DNA of 37,574 nt, taken from contig JAJUJZ010000017.1 of the NCBI GenBank assembly GCA_029265075.1, forward strand, positions 1 through 37,574, in the 5' to 3' direction. Below, in pieces: positions 1 to 8,980 of this stretch. A model generated the notes under the pieces. It was given only the letters and a program-made list of their open reading frames with translations, was not told the DNA's origin and searched no databases. The stretch is from Gammaproteobacteria bacterium (GTDB taxonomy: Bacteria; Pseudomonadota; Gammaproteobacteria; Pseudomonadales; CAMLJR01). Position numbers and translations under genes: made by a program. Within the stretch, counting starts at the first letter, position 1, and every line of letters starts with the position of its first letter.

Positions 1-70
1 ACCAGGCGGGCATTCGGCTACACTACCCTCTTCCTGCCATCCGCCATCTTCAGCCCGGATCCGCATCGCC

Positions 71-445
71 ATGAGCCAGCCCCCCTCCGATCGCCGCCTG
101 TTCAGCCGCATCCACTTCGATACCTGGGCCGAGCTGCGCCAAGGTGAGCGGCTCTGGCGGGCTGCTGTGGTGGATCTGTCACTGCGAGGAGTGCTGGTGC
201 GTGAGCCTGCGGACTGGGAGCCCGGCGACGAGGTGGTGCACGCGGCAATTCAGCTCGATCAGACGGCCATCATCCACATGAACCTGCGTTGCCGGCATCG
301 GCAGCCAGGCATGATCGGCTTTGTCTGCGAGCACATCGACCTGGAAAGCGTCGCCCTGCTGCGACGTCTGGTAGAGCTCAATCTCGGCGACGCAGACCTG
401 CTGGAACGGGAGCTGGGTGCGCTGGGGACCCTGCGCCAGAAGTAA
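71..445 (+). CDS. PilZ-domain protein (putative c-di-GMP receptor)
   Basis: A 124-residue protein made almost entirely of one PilZ-like domain. The two parts of the c-di-GMP signature are visible: an arginine cluster near the N-terminus (RRLFSR, about residues 8-13) and DLSLRG (about 35-40), which matches the family's (D/N)xSxxG pattern. PilZ domains bind cyclic di-GMP and pass the signal to motility, polysaccharide or other outputs; the partner here cannot be inferred. There is no signal peptide or membrane segment, so it is probably cytosolic. No clear Shine-Dalgarno precedes the ATG. The gene stands alone and faces the malic enzyme gene across a shared terminator. Confidence 0.85.
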   Translation: MSQPPSDRRLFSRIHFDTWAELRQGERLWRAAVVDLSLRGVLVREPADWEPGDEVVHAAIQLDQTAIIHMNLRCRHRQPGMIGFVCEHIDLESVALLRRLVELNLGDADLLERELGALGTLRQK

Positions 446-456
446 CAAATTGCGCC

Positions 457-492
457 CAGTAAAAAGCCCGCCTGATGGCGGGCTTTTTACTG
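457..492. terminator. Bidirectional intrinsic terminator between the PilZ gene and malic enzyme
   Basis: A perfect 16-bp inverted repeat with a TGAT loop. The stem has a GC core (AAGCCCGCC / GGCGGGCTT) flanked by an A-run on one side and a T-run on the other, so it can terminate transcription from both convergent genes. It lies 12 bp after the PilZ stop and 15 bp before the malic enzyme stop. Confidence 0.95.
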
Positions 493-506
493 TTGCCAGA
501 GCGAAC

Positions 507-1751
507 TCAGGCGGGATAGTGACTCGGATAAGGCAAGCGGGCCACGCCTGACTCAACCGCCGCCCGCGCCACAGCCGCTGACACTTCTGTCAGCAGGCGC
601 GGATCGACCGGGGTCGGAATGATGTAGTCGCGACCAAACTCGAGCTTTTCGAGATTGTAGGCGCGCAGCACCTCAGCCGGCACCGGCCGCCTGGCGATCT
701 CGCGCAGAGCGTGCACCGCCGCAACTTTCATCTCCTCATTAATCACCCGCGCCCGCACGTCCAATGCCCCGCGGAAGATGAACGGGAAACCGAGCACGTT
801 GTTGACCTGGTTGGGGTAATCGGAACGGCCGGTGGCGATGATGATGTCGTCGCGTACCGAGTGCGCCAGCTCCGGGCTGATTTCCGGATCGGGGTTGGAG
901 CAGGCAAAGATGATGGGCCGCGGCGCCATCAGGCGCAGCATGTCGGGCGTCATCAGATCGGCACCGGACAACCCGATGAAGACATCGGCACCGCGCAGGG
1001 CATCTTCCGGCGTGCGCGCGCCGGTGTCGTTAACGAACTCCTGCTTGAACTCGTTGACGCCTTCACGACCACTGTAGATGACACCGCGGCGGTCGAGCAT
1101 GAACATGTTTTCGCGGCGAGCACCGAGGCTGACTAACAAGCGCATGCAGGCGATGGCAGCAGCACCGGCGCCGAGGCAGACGATGCGCGCTTCCGGCAGG
1201 GTTTTGCCCTGGATTTCGAGCGCGTTCAGCATGCCGGCAGCGGTAACGATGGCGGTGCCGTGCTGGTCATCGTGGAATACCGGAATATCGCAGCGCTCGA
1301 TCAGCGTGCGCTCAATTTCGAAGCACTCGGGCGCCTTGATATCTTCGAGATTGATACCGCCGAAAGTGCCGGCGATATTCACCACGGTATCGATGAATGC
1401 ACGCGCATCACGGGTATCGACTTCGATGTCGATGGCATCGACATCAGCGAAGCGCTTGAACAGCAGGGCTTTGCCTTCCATGACCGGCTTGCTGGCTGGC
1501 GCTCCCAGATCGCCCAGCCCGAGGATTGCCGTGCCGTTGGAAATCACCGCCACCAGGTTGCCCTTCATGGTGTAGCGATAGATGTCGTCAGCGTTGTTGG
1601 CAATGGCGCGCACAGGAGCGGCGACGCCGGGGCTATAGGCGAGTGCCAGCTGAGCCTGAGTTTCTGCAGGCTTGGTCAGCTCGATCGAAATCTTGCCGGG
1701 ACGCGGCTCGGCGTGATACTCGAGCGCCGCCTGCGTGAGGTCTTTGGACAT
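507..1751 (-). CDS. maeB: NADP-type malic enzyme, short form (MaeB-like)
   Basis: Oxidative decarboxylation of malate to pyruvate with reduction of NAD(P), in the cytosol. At 414 residues it has the malic enzyme N-terminal domain (YSPGVA near residue 39, KGNLVAVISNG near 64, then GLGDLG) and the NAD(P)-binding domain with the glycine-rich GAGAAA segment near residue 195 and ACSNPDPEI near 283. It lacks the C-terminal phosphotransacetylase-like domain of the roughly 750-residue MaeB of E. coli, so it is the short form. NADP preference is inferred from family membership, not read from a residue. No strong Shine-Dalgarno is visible. In Pseudomonas, as I recall, malic enzyme sits in the same place beside the nuclease and rpmE genes. 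Confidence 0.93.
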   Translation of the reverse strand: MSKDLTQAALEYHAEPRPGKISIELTKPAETQAQLALAYSPGVAAPVRAIANNADDIYRYTMKGNLVAVISNGTAILGLGDLGAPASKPVMEGKALLFKRFADVDAIDIEVDTRDARAFIDTVVNIAGTFGGINLEDIKAPECFEIERTLIERCDIPVFHDDQHGTAIVTAAGMLNALEIQGKTLPEARIVCLGAGAAAIACMRLLVSLGARRENMFMLDRRGVIYSGREGVNEFKQEFVNDTGARTPEDALRGADVFIGLSGADLMTPDMLRLMAPRPIIFACSNPDPEISPELAHSVRDDIIIATGRSDYPNQVNNVLGFPFIFRGALDVRARVINEEMKVAAVHALREIARRPVPAEVLRAYNLEKLEFGRDYIIPTPVDPRLLTEVSAAVARAAVESGVARLPYPSHYPA

Positions 1752-1854
1752 AGATTGAAGCTGCCCATTTGGAGAGGTTGGAGACCGGGCAGCATATAGA
1801 AATTATGCTGCCCCCGCCACAAGACGAATTGGCTCGGCCGCCTTGTAAGCCGCG

Positions 1855-2670
1855 TCAGCCGGGGCTTTGCAGCTCCAGCATAGTGGGATGGCGCAGCGGC
1901 AACACGATCGGCCGGCGCCCTGTTTCCACCTGTTCCCGCGCTGTTGCCCAGCCGCGAACAATGAGCTCCTGCCCCAGCAGTCCGAGGGGGCGAAAGTCTT
2001 CGAAATGATCCAGATCGCGCTTGTCGAGCCGCACTACCAGCGGCCCGTCGAGTTCGAACCACCAGCTGTGGCGCGACTCCTCGACATTGACCACACGGCC
2101 CTTGACGCGCATGAAGCCACCTTGCTTCGGGTCGAGACTGGTTACCGGCAACGGCTGCGCATGCTGCCACAGACCGGTGCCGTGGCGTCGTGCCTGCTGC
2201 TCAATCTCGTGCAGACACTCGGTCAGCGCCAGATTAGGCGGAATCGCGACATGCAGGGCAGCGCCTGCACTCACCAGAGCGGCTTCGACACTACCGCCGT
2301 CGCGCCGCATGAAAAGATGTGCCAGCGCCCGCCCGTAATTGTCGCGTGGCGCTGCGCCCGGCTGCAGCCAGACGGTTGCTCCCTGCGGCAGGCGCTGGCG
2401 CAGCAGCTGTCTGGCTCGTCGTGCTTCCGGGTGATCAGGCCGGCCTCTGCTGCCCAGTTCGGGCGCATTGATGCCAATCAGCCGTAGCCGGCGGCCATCC
2501 GCAAGCAGCAAGGTATCGCCATCGATCACCTTGCGGACCTTGGCAGGCAACAGTTCGGCAGTGGGACGACAATCGCCAGCCTCTGCCGCTATTGACGGGA
2601 AGAGTAGCGCGCAAATAAAAACGCCCGGAACCAGGCCGGGCGTCAGGTGGCGCCAGCGGGCGCGAAGCAA
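1855..2670 (-). CDS. Secreted thermonuclease-family (SNase-like) protein
   Basis: A 271-residue protein with a hydrophobic N-terminal segment ending in SIAAEA that looks like a signal peptide, so it is probably exported. The staphylococcal-nuclease fold is supported by VRKVIDGDTLLL (about 45-56), RLIGINAPELG (about 62-72) and DNYGRALAHLF (about 110-120), which carry the metal- and phosphate-binding Asp/Arg/Glu positions of the family. About 90 extra C-terminal residues (from about 180) may form a small OB-like domain. The start is a TTG two bases after the rpmE stop, preceded by AAAGG inside the rpmE end, which suggests translational coupling. The rpmE terminator hairpin lies inside codons 10-19 of this gene, so expression may depend on readthrough. 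No other in-frame ATG or GTG precedes the signal peptide. Confidence 0.85.
   Translation of the reverse strand: MLRARWRHLTPGLVPGVFICALLFPSIAAEAGDCRPTAELLPAKVRKVIDGDTLLLADGRRLRLIGINAPELGSRGRPDHPEARRARQLLRQRLPQGATVWLQPGAAPRDNYGRALAHLFMRRDGGSVEAALVSAGAALHVAIPPNLALTECLHEIEQQARRHGTGLWQHAQPLPVTSLDPKQGGFMRVKGRVVNVEESRHSWWFELDGPLVVRLDKRDLDHFEDFRPLGLLGQELIVRGWATAREQVETGRRPIVLPLRHPTMLELQSPG
2613..2643 (-). terminator. Intrinsic terminator of rpmE, embedded in the nuclease coding sequence
   Basis: Read on the minus strand, ACGCCCGG-N7-CCGGGCGT is a perfect 8-bp stem followed immediately by TTTTATTT. It begins 30 bp after the rpmE stop codon, a normal terminator distance, but lies within the first twenty codons of the nuclease ORF, where it encodes part of the signal peptide. 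Confidence 0.8.
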
Positions 2671-2672
2671 AA

Positions 2673-2888
2673 TCAGCCTTTGCTGCTGCGATTGCCGAAG
2701 CGCTTACGGAAGCGGTCGACACGACCACCCGAGTCTACGATCTTCTGTTTGCCCGTGTAGAACGGGTGGCACTGCGAGCAGACATCGATATGGAAGTTCT
2801 CGCCGCGCGTGGAGCGCGTCTCGATGGTGTTGCCGCAGCTGCAAGTCGCCGTTACGGCAACGTAGTTCGGATGGATATCGGCTTTCAT
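2673..2888 (-). CDS. rpmE: 50S ribosomal protein L31, zinc-binding form
   Basis: A 71-residue ribosomal protein of the large subunit. It starts MKADIHPNY and has a complete zinc site: CSC at residues 16-18 and CSQC at 37-40. This is the C+ (zinc) form, which zinc-limited cells can replace with a cysteine-free paralogue; no such paralogue is in the window. AGGA lies about 8 nt before the ATG. The gene is divergent from priA, with a sigma-70-like promoter in the gap and a terminator just downstream. Confidence 0.97.
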   Translation of the reverse strand: MKADIHPNYVAVTATCSCGNTIETRSTRGENFHIDVCSQCHPFYTGKQKIVDSGGRVDRFRKRFGNRSSKG

Positions 2889-2988
2889 GGTTCAGTTCCT
2901 GATTCGGACGCCGCCACCTGATCTCCGCCAGGCACCGCGCCAAACGACCGGCCCCGTCGGTCGGTACCGGGGCAAAACAAGGTCGCGA

Positions 2989-3016
2989 ATGATAGCAGAT
3001 GGTCAACCAAAGGCAA
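2989..3016 (-). promoter_or_regulatory. Candidate sigma-70 promoter for rpmE
   Basis: On the minus strand, TTGCCT and TATCAT are separated by 16 nt; the -10 matches 5 of 6 consensus bases and the -35 matches 4 of 6. The predicted transcript would start near 2982 and have a leader of about 94 nt before the L31 ATG. The leader can form a GC-rich hairpin (CCCCG...CGGGG). Confidence 0.4.
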
Positions 3017-3109
3017 GGGTGGCTTTTGCCAAAGATCACATCCATTGATTCCGCGCGGGCAGATGCCTATCGTGCCGGTCCGGCTGCCCGGACGATCCAC
3101 CGAACTGAG

Positions 3110-5311
3110 ATGATATCCGCCTCCCCCGTATTGCGCGTTGCGGTACCCAGCCCGCTGCGCCAGCTATTCGATTATCTGCCGCCGGCTGGCCTGCCGGCGT
3201 CCGACCTGCTGCCCGGTATCCGGCTGCGCGTACCGTTCGGGCGCCGCGACGTGATCGGCGTGCTGGTCGAGGTCGCCCGGCAGAGCGAGCTCTCGCCGGC
3301 GCAGCTGAAGCCGGCAACCACTGTGCTGGATACCACCCCGGTGCTAACGCCCAGCCTGCTGGGACTGGTGCGCTGGGCGGCGGACTACTACCAGCACTCG
3401 CTGGGCGAGGCGGTGCAGCAGGCGCTGCCGGTGCTGCTGCGCAAGGGCGAGCCCGCCGAGGCGCTGGTGAGCGGCTGGCGGCTCTCTGTGCGGGGCGGCG
3501 GCCTGCCGGCGGGCGCACTGCGGCGCTCACCCCGCCAGGCAGCAGCGCTGGCCGCGCTGCAGGCACAACCGGTGGTCACCGAGCAGCAGCTCGCCAGTCT
3601 TGGGCTGCGACGCGAACACCTGCGAGCGCTGGTCGACAAAGGGCTGGCGGAGGCCTGTCAGGTGCCGGCTGCAGCGGCGTCGCTGCAGCCGGCTGCGCCG
3701 CCGGGGGCTTCGCTCACACTGAATCCCGACCAGGCGGCAGCCCGCGCTGCCATCGAAGCGGATCTCGGCCGTTTTCGCTGCCACCTGCTGGAAGGCGTGA
3801 CCGGCAGCGGCAAGACCGAGGTTTATCTGCAGCTGATTGAATCCGTTCTCGCGCGCGGCCGGCAGGTACTGGTGCTGGTGCCGGAAATCGGGCTCACGCC
3901 GCAAACGCTGGCACGCTTTCAGGCCCGTTTTGCGGTACCCATTGCACTGCTCCACTCCGGCCTCAGTGAACGCGAGCGCCTGGCGGCATGGCGCGCGGCA
4001 CGCAGCGGTCAGGCGCCGCTGATTCTCGGCACCCGCTCCGCGGTTTTTACGCCCTGCCCCGAGCTCGGCCTGATCATCGTCGACGAAGAGCATGATGCGT
4101 CACTCAAACAGCAGGACGGCTTTCGCTACCACGCGCGCGACGTCGCCATCAAACGCGCGGCCGACAGCGGCATCCCCATCGTGCTGGGCTCCGCCACGCC
4201 CAGCCTCGAGACGCTCCACAACGCCATCAGCGGCCGCTATGGTCACCAGCTGCTGCGCGAACGTGCTGCCAATGCGCAGCCACCAGCACTGCGCCTGATC
4301 GATATCCGCAACGCGCCGCTGCGCGACGGCCTGGGCGCAGCGGCCATTGCGGCGATCGGCAGCACACTGGCCGCCAACGGTCAGGTGCTGGTGTTCCTCA
4401 ACCGCCGCGGTTTTGCTCCCACCCTGCTCTGTCACGACTGCGGCTGGATCGCCGAGTGCCACCACTGCGACGCGCGCCTCACCGTCCATGCCGGCGAGCG
4501 GCGCCTGCGCTGCCACCACTGCGGCTGGCAGCAGCCGTTGCCGGCACGCTGCGGCGGCTGCCACGGCCCCGCCCTTGAATTTCGCGGGCCCGGCACCGAA
4601 CGGCTCGAAGGTGCACTCAAGGAGCTGTTCAGCGACTTCCCGGTAGTGCGCATCGACCGTGATACCACTCAGCGCAAGGGCGCTTTCGACCAGCTCCTCG
4701 CTCCGGTGCATGCCGGCGAGCCGGCCATCCTGGTCGGCACCCAGATGCTGGCCAAGGGTCACCACTTTCCGGCCGTCACGCTGGTGGTGATGGTCGATAT
4801 CGATGGCGGTCTGTTCAGTGCAGATTTCCGGGGGCCGGAGCGCATGGGCCAGCTGGTCACACAGGTCGCAGGTCGTGCCGGGCGAGGTGACCGCGCGGGC
4901 GAAGTACTGATTCAGACCCATTACCCCGATCACCCGCTGCTCACCACACTGGTTGGCGCCGGCTACCGGCCGTACGCGGAGCAGCTGCTGGCCGAACGCC
5001 AGGCGCTGGGGTTGCCCCCCTTTACTTATCTGGCGCTGGTGCGAGCCGACGCGCGCGAACTGGCAGCGGCCGAACAGGCACTGGCCGATCTGCGGACGCA
5101 GCTGGAGCCTGGCGCGGTGGAGGCGGTCGGCCCTGTGCCTGCCCCAATGAGCCGGCGCGCCGGCATGTTCCGCGCCCAGCTGCTACTGCGTGCCAGCCAG
5201 CGCGCGTCACTGCATCGTGCGCTGGCTGCAGTCGCTCCGGCGCTGTCAGCGCTGACTGGCGGCAGCCGTGTGCGCCTCTCTGTCGACATCGACCCCATCG
5301 ATCTGAGCTGA
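3110..5311 (+). CDS. priA: Primosomal replication restart helicase PriA
   Basis: A 3'-to-5' superfamily 2 helicase that recognises stalled forks and reloads the replisome. The ORF track opens at 2999, but the ATG at 3110 gives 733 residues starting MISASPVLRVAVPSP, almost the same length as E. coli PriA (732), so I use it. Visible in order: N-terminal 3'-DNA-binding domain (VAVPSPLRQLFDY), Walker A GVTGSGKTE, Walker B IIVDEEHD, a zinc module with paired CxxC motifs (CHDCGW, CHHC, CHHCGW, CGGC), and the C-terminal helicase lobe (GTQMLAKGHHFP, QVAGRAGRG). It is divergent from rpmE, as in Pseudomonas as I recall. Confidence 0.97.
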   Translation: MISASPVLRVAVPSPLRQLFDYLPPAGLPASDLLPGIRLRVPFGRRDVIGVLVEVARQSELSPAQLKPATTVLDTTPVLTPSLLGLVRWAADYYQHSLGEAVQQALPVLLRKGEPAEALVSGWRLSVRGGGLPAGALRRSPRQAAALAALQAQPVVTEQQLASLGLRREHLRALVDKGLAEACQVPAAAASLQPAAPPGASLTLNPDQAAARAAIEADLGRFRCHLLEGVTGSGKTEVYLQLIESVLARGRQVLVLVPEIGLTPQTLARFQARFAVPIALLHSGLSERERLAAWRAARSGQAPLILGTRSAVFTPCPELGLIIVDEEHDASLKQQDGFRYHARDVAIKRAADSGIPIVLGSATPSLETLHNAISGRYGHQLLRERAANAQPPALRLIDIRNAPLRDGLGAAAIAAIGSTLAANGQVLVFLNRRGFAPTLLCHDCGWIAECHHCDARLTVHAGERRLRCHHCGWQQPLPARCGGCHGPALEFRGPGTERLEGALKELFSDFPVVRIDRDTTQRKGAFDQLLAPVHAGEPAILVGTQMLAKGHHFPAVTLVVMVDIDGGLFSADFRGPERMGQLVTQVAGRAGRGDRAGEVLIQTHYPDHPLLTTLVGAGYRPYAEQLLAERQALGLPPFTYLALVRADARELAAAEQALADLRTQLEPGAVEAVGPVPAPMSRRAGMFRAQLLLRASQRASLHRALAAVAPALSALTGGSRVRLSVDIDPIDLS

Positions 5312-5522
5312 ACATTTTTAATCTGTGCGTTGACATTGGCTGCCTGATCAGGAAAATCCGAGCAGTTCACATTTTCCGCAACATGGACATAACAGCGGAT
5401 TGAACTAAATTTGTCGTCACGCCCGTTTCAGGGATGAGAAAAACTGATTGCACGGCCCGTCGCGTGAGGCCTGCGCCGGCAGGACGCCGTCATTTGTTTC
5501 CATCGATTCTGTGGGTAATGCC

Positions 5523-6365
5523 ATGCGTTCTGCGCTATCTGCCGCTCTGTGCATCCTGATTTTCTGCGCCGCATCCTGGGCCAATGCCACCGAACCCGTT
5601 TTCGACCCACAGGCACGGGCGTCACTGGTCCGCATCGGCGATGAGATCGTCTGGTCACAGGCCGCTGATCAGCGCATGCCGCACGCCAGCATCACCAAAC
5701 TGATGCTGGCGCTGCTGATCATGGACAACTACAACCCCGACGCCATCGTCACCGTCAGCAAGGCCGCAGCGGCCAAACCGCCATCAAAGCTCGGACTGCG
5801 CGCAGGCGAGGAAATGCGGCTGGAAGAGATGCTGTCCGCTACGCTGGTGAAATCAGCCAACGACGCGTGTGTGGCGCTGGCCGACTGGCATTCGGGGAGC
5901 GAAGAGCTGTTCGTCGCCGAGATGAACAGGCGCGCCGCTGAGCTGGGTCTCTACGACACCCACTTCGCCGATGCCTGCGGCTTCGACAAGCCCGATCACT
6001 ACAGCACCGCACACGACATCGTCGCGCTGGTCGACGTGGTGCTGGCCAACCCGATCCTTGCGGAGATGCTGATGCTGCCGGAGGTGACCGTGCGCACCGC
6101 CGACACTGGCCGCACCTTCGTGCTCAAGAACACCAACCAGCTGCTCGGCGACTATGACGGCGCCATGGGCGGCAAGACCGGCTACACCAACCGCGCCGGC
6201 CCCTGTCTGGTCGCGATCTCGGAGCGCGACGGGGTGCAGGTGCTGGTGGTACTGCTGAACGCCAAAAACCGCTGGCCCGATGCCCGTCGCACCTTCGATC
6301 TGGCGTTCAATCACGCCACTCAGCAACCGGGCGACACCATGGTGGCAAGAGCCCAGCCGCAATAG
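5523..6365 (+). CDS. pbpG: D-alanyl-D-alanine endopeptidase, PBP7-like (peptidase S11)
   Basis: A periplasmic penicillin-binding protein that trims or cleaves peptidoglycan peptides. I use the ATG at 5523 (280 residues) because it starts a clear signal peptide, MRSALSAALCILIFCAASWA, with cleavage near ANA; the track start at 5448 adds a non-signal leader. The three active-site motifs of the SxxK family are present: SITK (Ser56, Lys59), SAN (111-113) and KTG near residue 219. The protein lacks the C-terminal domain and amphipathic anchor of the PBP5/6 carboxypeptidases, which favours the PBP7 type. As I recall, priA and argS are adjacent in Pseudomonas, so this gene may be an insertion in that order. 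Confidence 0.85.
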   Translation: MRSALSAALCILIFCAASWANATEPVFDPQARASLVRIGDEIVWSQAADQRMPHASITKLMLALLIMDNYNPDAIVTVSKAAAAKPPSKLGLRAGEEMRLEEMLSATLVKSANDACVALADWHSGSEELFVAEMNRRAAELGLYDTHFADACGFDKPDHYSTAHDIVALVDVVLANPILAEMLMLPEVTVRTADTGRTFVLKNTNQLLGDYDGAMGGKTGYTNRAGPCLVAISERDGVQVLVVLLNAKNRWPDARRTFDLAFNHATQQPGDTMVARAQPQ

Positions 6366-6476
6366 GCCCGGCGCGCGGGCGGCCGCTGCAACTGGCGACC
6401 GCGCGGCCAAATCGGGATAATACCGCCCCTTCGTCTGTCGGCCTGCGGGCCATCGATTCGGTGTTATTGTCTCCCC

Positions 6477-8183
6477 ATGAAAGCTCTCGTTGCGGATCTG
6501 ATCAGCCAGGCCATCAGCCACCTCCAGCAAGCCGGCACCCTGCCGGCTGACCTCTCGCTTGCCATTCAGGTCGAGAACACGCGCGACAAGAGCCACGGCG
6601 ACCTCGCCAGTAATATCGCTCTGACGCTGGCCAGGCCGGCGCGCAAGGCGCCGCGGCAGGTAGCCGACGCCATTGTGGCAGCACTGCCGGCCAGCGACCG
6701 GGTAGCCAGGGTAGAGATCGCCGGTCCCGGGTTCATCAACTTTTTCCTCTCCAGCGCCGCTCAGAGCGCCGTGGTGGCCGACATTCTGGCGGCCGGCGCG
6801 AACTTCGGCTGCAGCAACACCGGCGCCGGCCGCAAGGTGCAGGTGGAGTTCGTTTCCGCCAACCCGACCGGTCCGCTGCACGTCGGCCATGGGCGCGGAG
6901 CAGCGGTCGGCGACTGCCTCTGCCGCTTGCTGGAGGCCACCGGGTGGGATGTGACCCGGGAGTTCTACTACAACGACGCCGGCGCCCAGATCAATAACCT
7001 TGCGCTGTCGGTGCAGGCCCGCGCCAGGGGGCTGACGCCGGATGACGACGGCTGGCCGGCTGACGGCTACCGCGGCGAATACATCATCGACGTGGCCAAC
7101 AGCTATCTGGCTGGCGAGCGCGTCGAGGCCGACGATCAGCAGGTGGTGGGCGCGGGTGATCCCGACGATCTCGACGCCATCCGCCGCTTCGCGGTCGCCT
7201 ACCTCCGCCGCGAGCAGGATCTCGACCTGCGCGCCTTCGATGTTCACTTTGATAACTACTTCCTCGAGTCGTCGCTCTATACCGACGGCAAGGTGGAGGA
7301 GACCGTGCAGGCGCTGATCGCCTCCGGCCACACCTACGAAGAGGGCGGTGCACTCTGGCTGCGCACCACCGATTTCGGCGATGACAAGGATCGGGTGATG
7401 CGCAAGAAGGAAGGTGGCTACACCTACTTCGTGCCGGATGTCGCCTATCACGTCGACAAGTGGCAGCGCGGTTTCGAGCGCGTCATCAACGAACAGGGCG
7501 CCGACCATCACAGTACCATCACCCGCGTGCGCGCTGGCCTGCAGGCACTCAACATCGGCATCCCGCAGGGCTGGCCCGACTACGTGCTGCACCAGATGGT
7601 GACTGTCATGCGCGGGGGCGAGGAGGTCAAGCTGTCCAAGCGCGCGGGCAGTTACGTGACGCTGCGCGACCTGATCGACGAGGTTGGTCGCGACGCCACC
7701 CGCTATTTCCTGGCTGCCCGCCGCGCCGACTCGCAACTGGTGTTCGACATCGATCTGGCGCGTTCGCAGACCAACGACAACCCGGTCTACTACATCCAGT
7801 ACGCGCATGCCCGCGTCTGCTCGGTGATGCGGCAGGCGGCGGAGCGCGGTCTGGGCTGGGATCGCGAGCAGGGACTCGCCAATCTCGAGCGGCTCGACAA
7901 CGAGCATGAGAAAGCGCTGCTCAATCTGCTGGCGCGTTTCCCCGAGCTGGTGGCGCACGCGGCCGAAAGTCTGGAGCCGCATTACGTGGCGCAGTATCTG
8001 CGCGAACTCGCCGGTGCGCTCCACACCTGGTACCACGCCCATCAGTTCTTGGTGGATGACGCTGCCGTGCGCAATGCACGACTGGCGCTGGCCGAGGCCA
8101 CCCGTCAGGTAATCGCCAGCGGCCTGGGCCTGCTCGGCGTATCCGCCCCGGAGGCGATGGTGTCCCCCGCGGAGGAGTCATAA
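6477..8183 (+). CDS. argS: Arginyl-tRNA synthetase
   Basis: A class I aminoacyl-tRNA synthetase that charges tRNA-Arg. At 568 residues it shows the N-terminal Add1 domain, the HIGH region [17 protein letters not shown] (about 124-140), the arginine-specific RMGK-like sequence [12 protein letters not shown] (about 307-318), a KMSKS-like KLSKRAG (about 385-391), and the C-terminal anticodon-binding domain ending YHAHQF...LGLLGV. The ATG has no recognisable Shine-Dalgarno (TGTCTCCCC precedes it). The next gene starts just after the argS stop, so argS and the SPOR gene are probably co-transcribed. A 729-residue ORF on the opposite strand over this gene is a coding shadow. Confidence 0.97.
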   Translation: MKALVADLISQAISHLQQAGTLPADLSLAIQVENTRDKSHGDLASNIALTLARPARKAPRQVADAIVAALPASDRVARVEIAGPGFINFFLSSAAQSAVVADILAAGANFGCSNTGAGRKVQVEFVSANPTGPLHVGHGRGAAVGDCLCRLLEATGWDVTREFYYNDAGAQINNLALSVQARARGLTPDDDGWPADGYRGEYIIDVANSYLAGERVEADDQQVVGAGDPDDLDAIRRFAVAYLRREQDLDLRAFDVHFDNYFLESSLYTDGKVEETVQALIASGHTYEEGGALWLRTTDFGDDKDRVMRKKEGGYTYFVPDVAYHVDKWQRGFERVINEQGADHHSTITRVRAGLQALNIGIPQGWPDYVLHQMVTVMRGGEEVKLSKRAGSYVTLRDLIDEVGRDATRYFLAARRADSQLVFDIDLARSQTNDNPVYYIQYAHARVCSVMRQAAERGLGWDREQGLANLERLDNEHEKALLNLLARFPELVAHAAESLEPHYVAQYLRELAGALHTWYHAHQFLVDDAAVRNARLALAEATRQVIASGLGLLGVSAPEAMVSPAEES

Positions 8184-8184
8184 G

Positions 8185-8856
8185 TTGGCACCGCGCACCC
8201 CTCAGCGCCTGCCCAGGAGTCATCCGCGCTCCACGGCGCGCAAAAAGCGCAGCGGCGCGAGCCCCAGCAAGCGGCCGGTGGCGAAGACCCTGCCGGGCTG
8301 GCTCTGGCTGGTGGCCGGCCTGGGCCTCGGCATGCTGATCACCTCGCTGGTAAAGCTGAGCGCCATCCCTGAACCCGGCGCGCAGCCACTGGTGCTGCCG
8401 TCACCGGGCAGCCCCCGGCCGGAAGCGCGGCCTGAGCCCAGGGCGCCAGCAGAACCGGCGCGCACAGAAACCCGCTTCGACTTCTACACGCTGCTGCCCG
8501 AGCGCGAAGTGATCGTGCCGGACCAGCGCGAGGTGCCCACCACAGCGCCCAGACCGCAGCCGAAAAGCCAGGCACCGGCTACCACTCCGCAGCCGCAGGC
8601 ACCCACCGCCAGCGAGGAGCGTTACCTGCTGCAGGCCGGGTCATTCCGCCGTCACGCAGAAGCGGACCGGCGCCGGGCGCAGCTCCTGCTGCTGGGCCTG
8701 GAAGCCCGCATCGAGCCGGTGCAGGCCAACGGCGACACCTGGTACCGGGTGCACGCCGGACCTTTCATGTCGCAGGCGCGGGTCTCACAGGCGCGCGAGC
8801 TGCTGAGCAGCGAGGGCATCGATACACTGCTCCTGAAGCAGCGCCCCGCCGGCTGA
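8185..8856 (+). CDS. SPOR-domain membrane protein (FtsN-like)
   Basis: A 223-residue bitopic inner-membrane protein. A basic N-terminal cytoplasmic tail (to about residue 36) leads to one transmembrane helix, LPGWLWLVAGLGLGMLITSL, then a long Pro/Ala-rich periplasmic linker and a C-terminal SPOR domain (RYLLQAGSFRRHAEADRRRA to the end). SPOR domains bind denuded glycan strands at the septum, so a division or cell-wall role is likely. The start is a TTG with a near-ideal GGAGGAG seven bases upstream, inside the argS end. This position, between argS and hslV, is occupied by a SPOR protein in Pseudomonas too, as I recall. It may or may not be the true FtsN. Confidence 0.87.
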   Translation: MAPRTPQRLPRSHPRSTARKKRSGASPSKRPVAKTLPGWLWLVAGLGLGMLITSLVKLSAIPEPGAQPLVLPSPGSPRPEARPEPRAPAEPARTETRFDFYTLLPEREVIVPDQREVPTTAPRPQPKSQAPATTPQPQAPTASEERYLLQAGSFRRHAEADRRRAQLLLLGLEARIEPVQANGDTWYRVHAGPFMSQARVSQARELLSSEGIDTLLLKQRPAG

Positions 8857-8903
8857 GCGCGAGTGTCAGAAGCGTCACCGCGGGTGGTGCCGGCACGCCA
8901 GAG

Positions 8904-8932
8904 CTTGAAATCTCCCATCCTGCCCCCACCAT
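8904..8932 (+). promoter_or_regulatory. Candidate sigma-32 (heat-shock) promoter for hslVU
   Basis: CTTGAAA at 8904-8910 matches the sigma-32 -35 element exactly. After 13 bp comes CCCCACCAT, close to the CCCCAT-N-T -10 consensus. Transcription would start near 8940, about 40 nt before the hslV TTG. hslVU is a classic heat-shock operon, which supports the assignment. Two small hairpins (GCCCCC/GGGGG and CCCGC/GCGGG) overlap and follow the -10. Confidence 0.65.
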
Positions 8933-8980
8933 GGGGGTTCGACCCGCATGGCGGGCACAGCACACAGCAAGGAGCCTCTC

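Noticed and set aside
5853-8042. 729-residue minus-strand ORF across the PBP7-like and argS genes
   Set aside because: A coding shadow of high-G+C genes. It has no family motif and is rich in Val/Gly/Ala/His/Gln, and the plus-strand genes are certain.
8921-8957. GGGTTCGACCC-like sequence resembling a tRNA T-arm
   Set aside because: No acceptor stem, anticodon arm or D-arm fits around it. It is explained better by two small hairpins next to the hslVU promoter.
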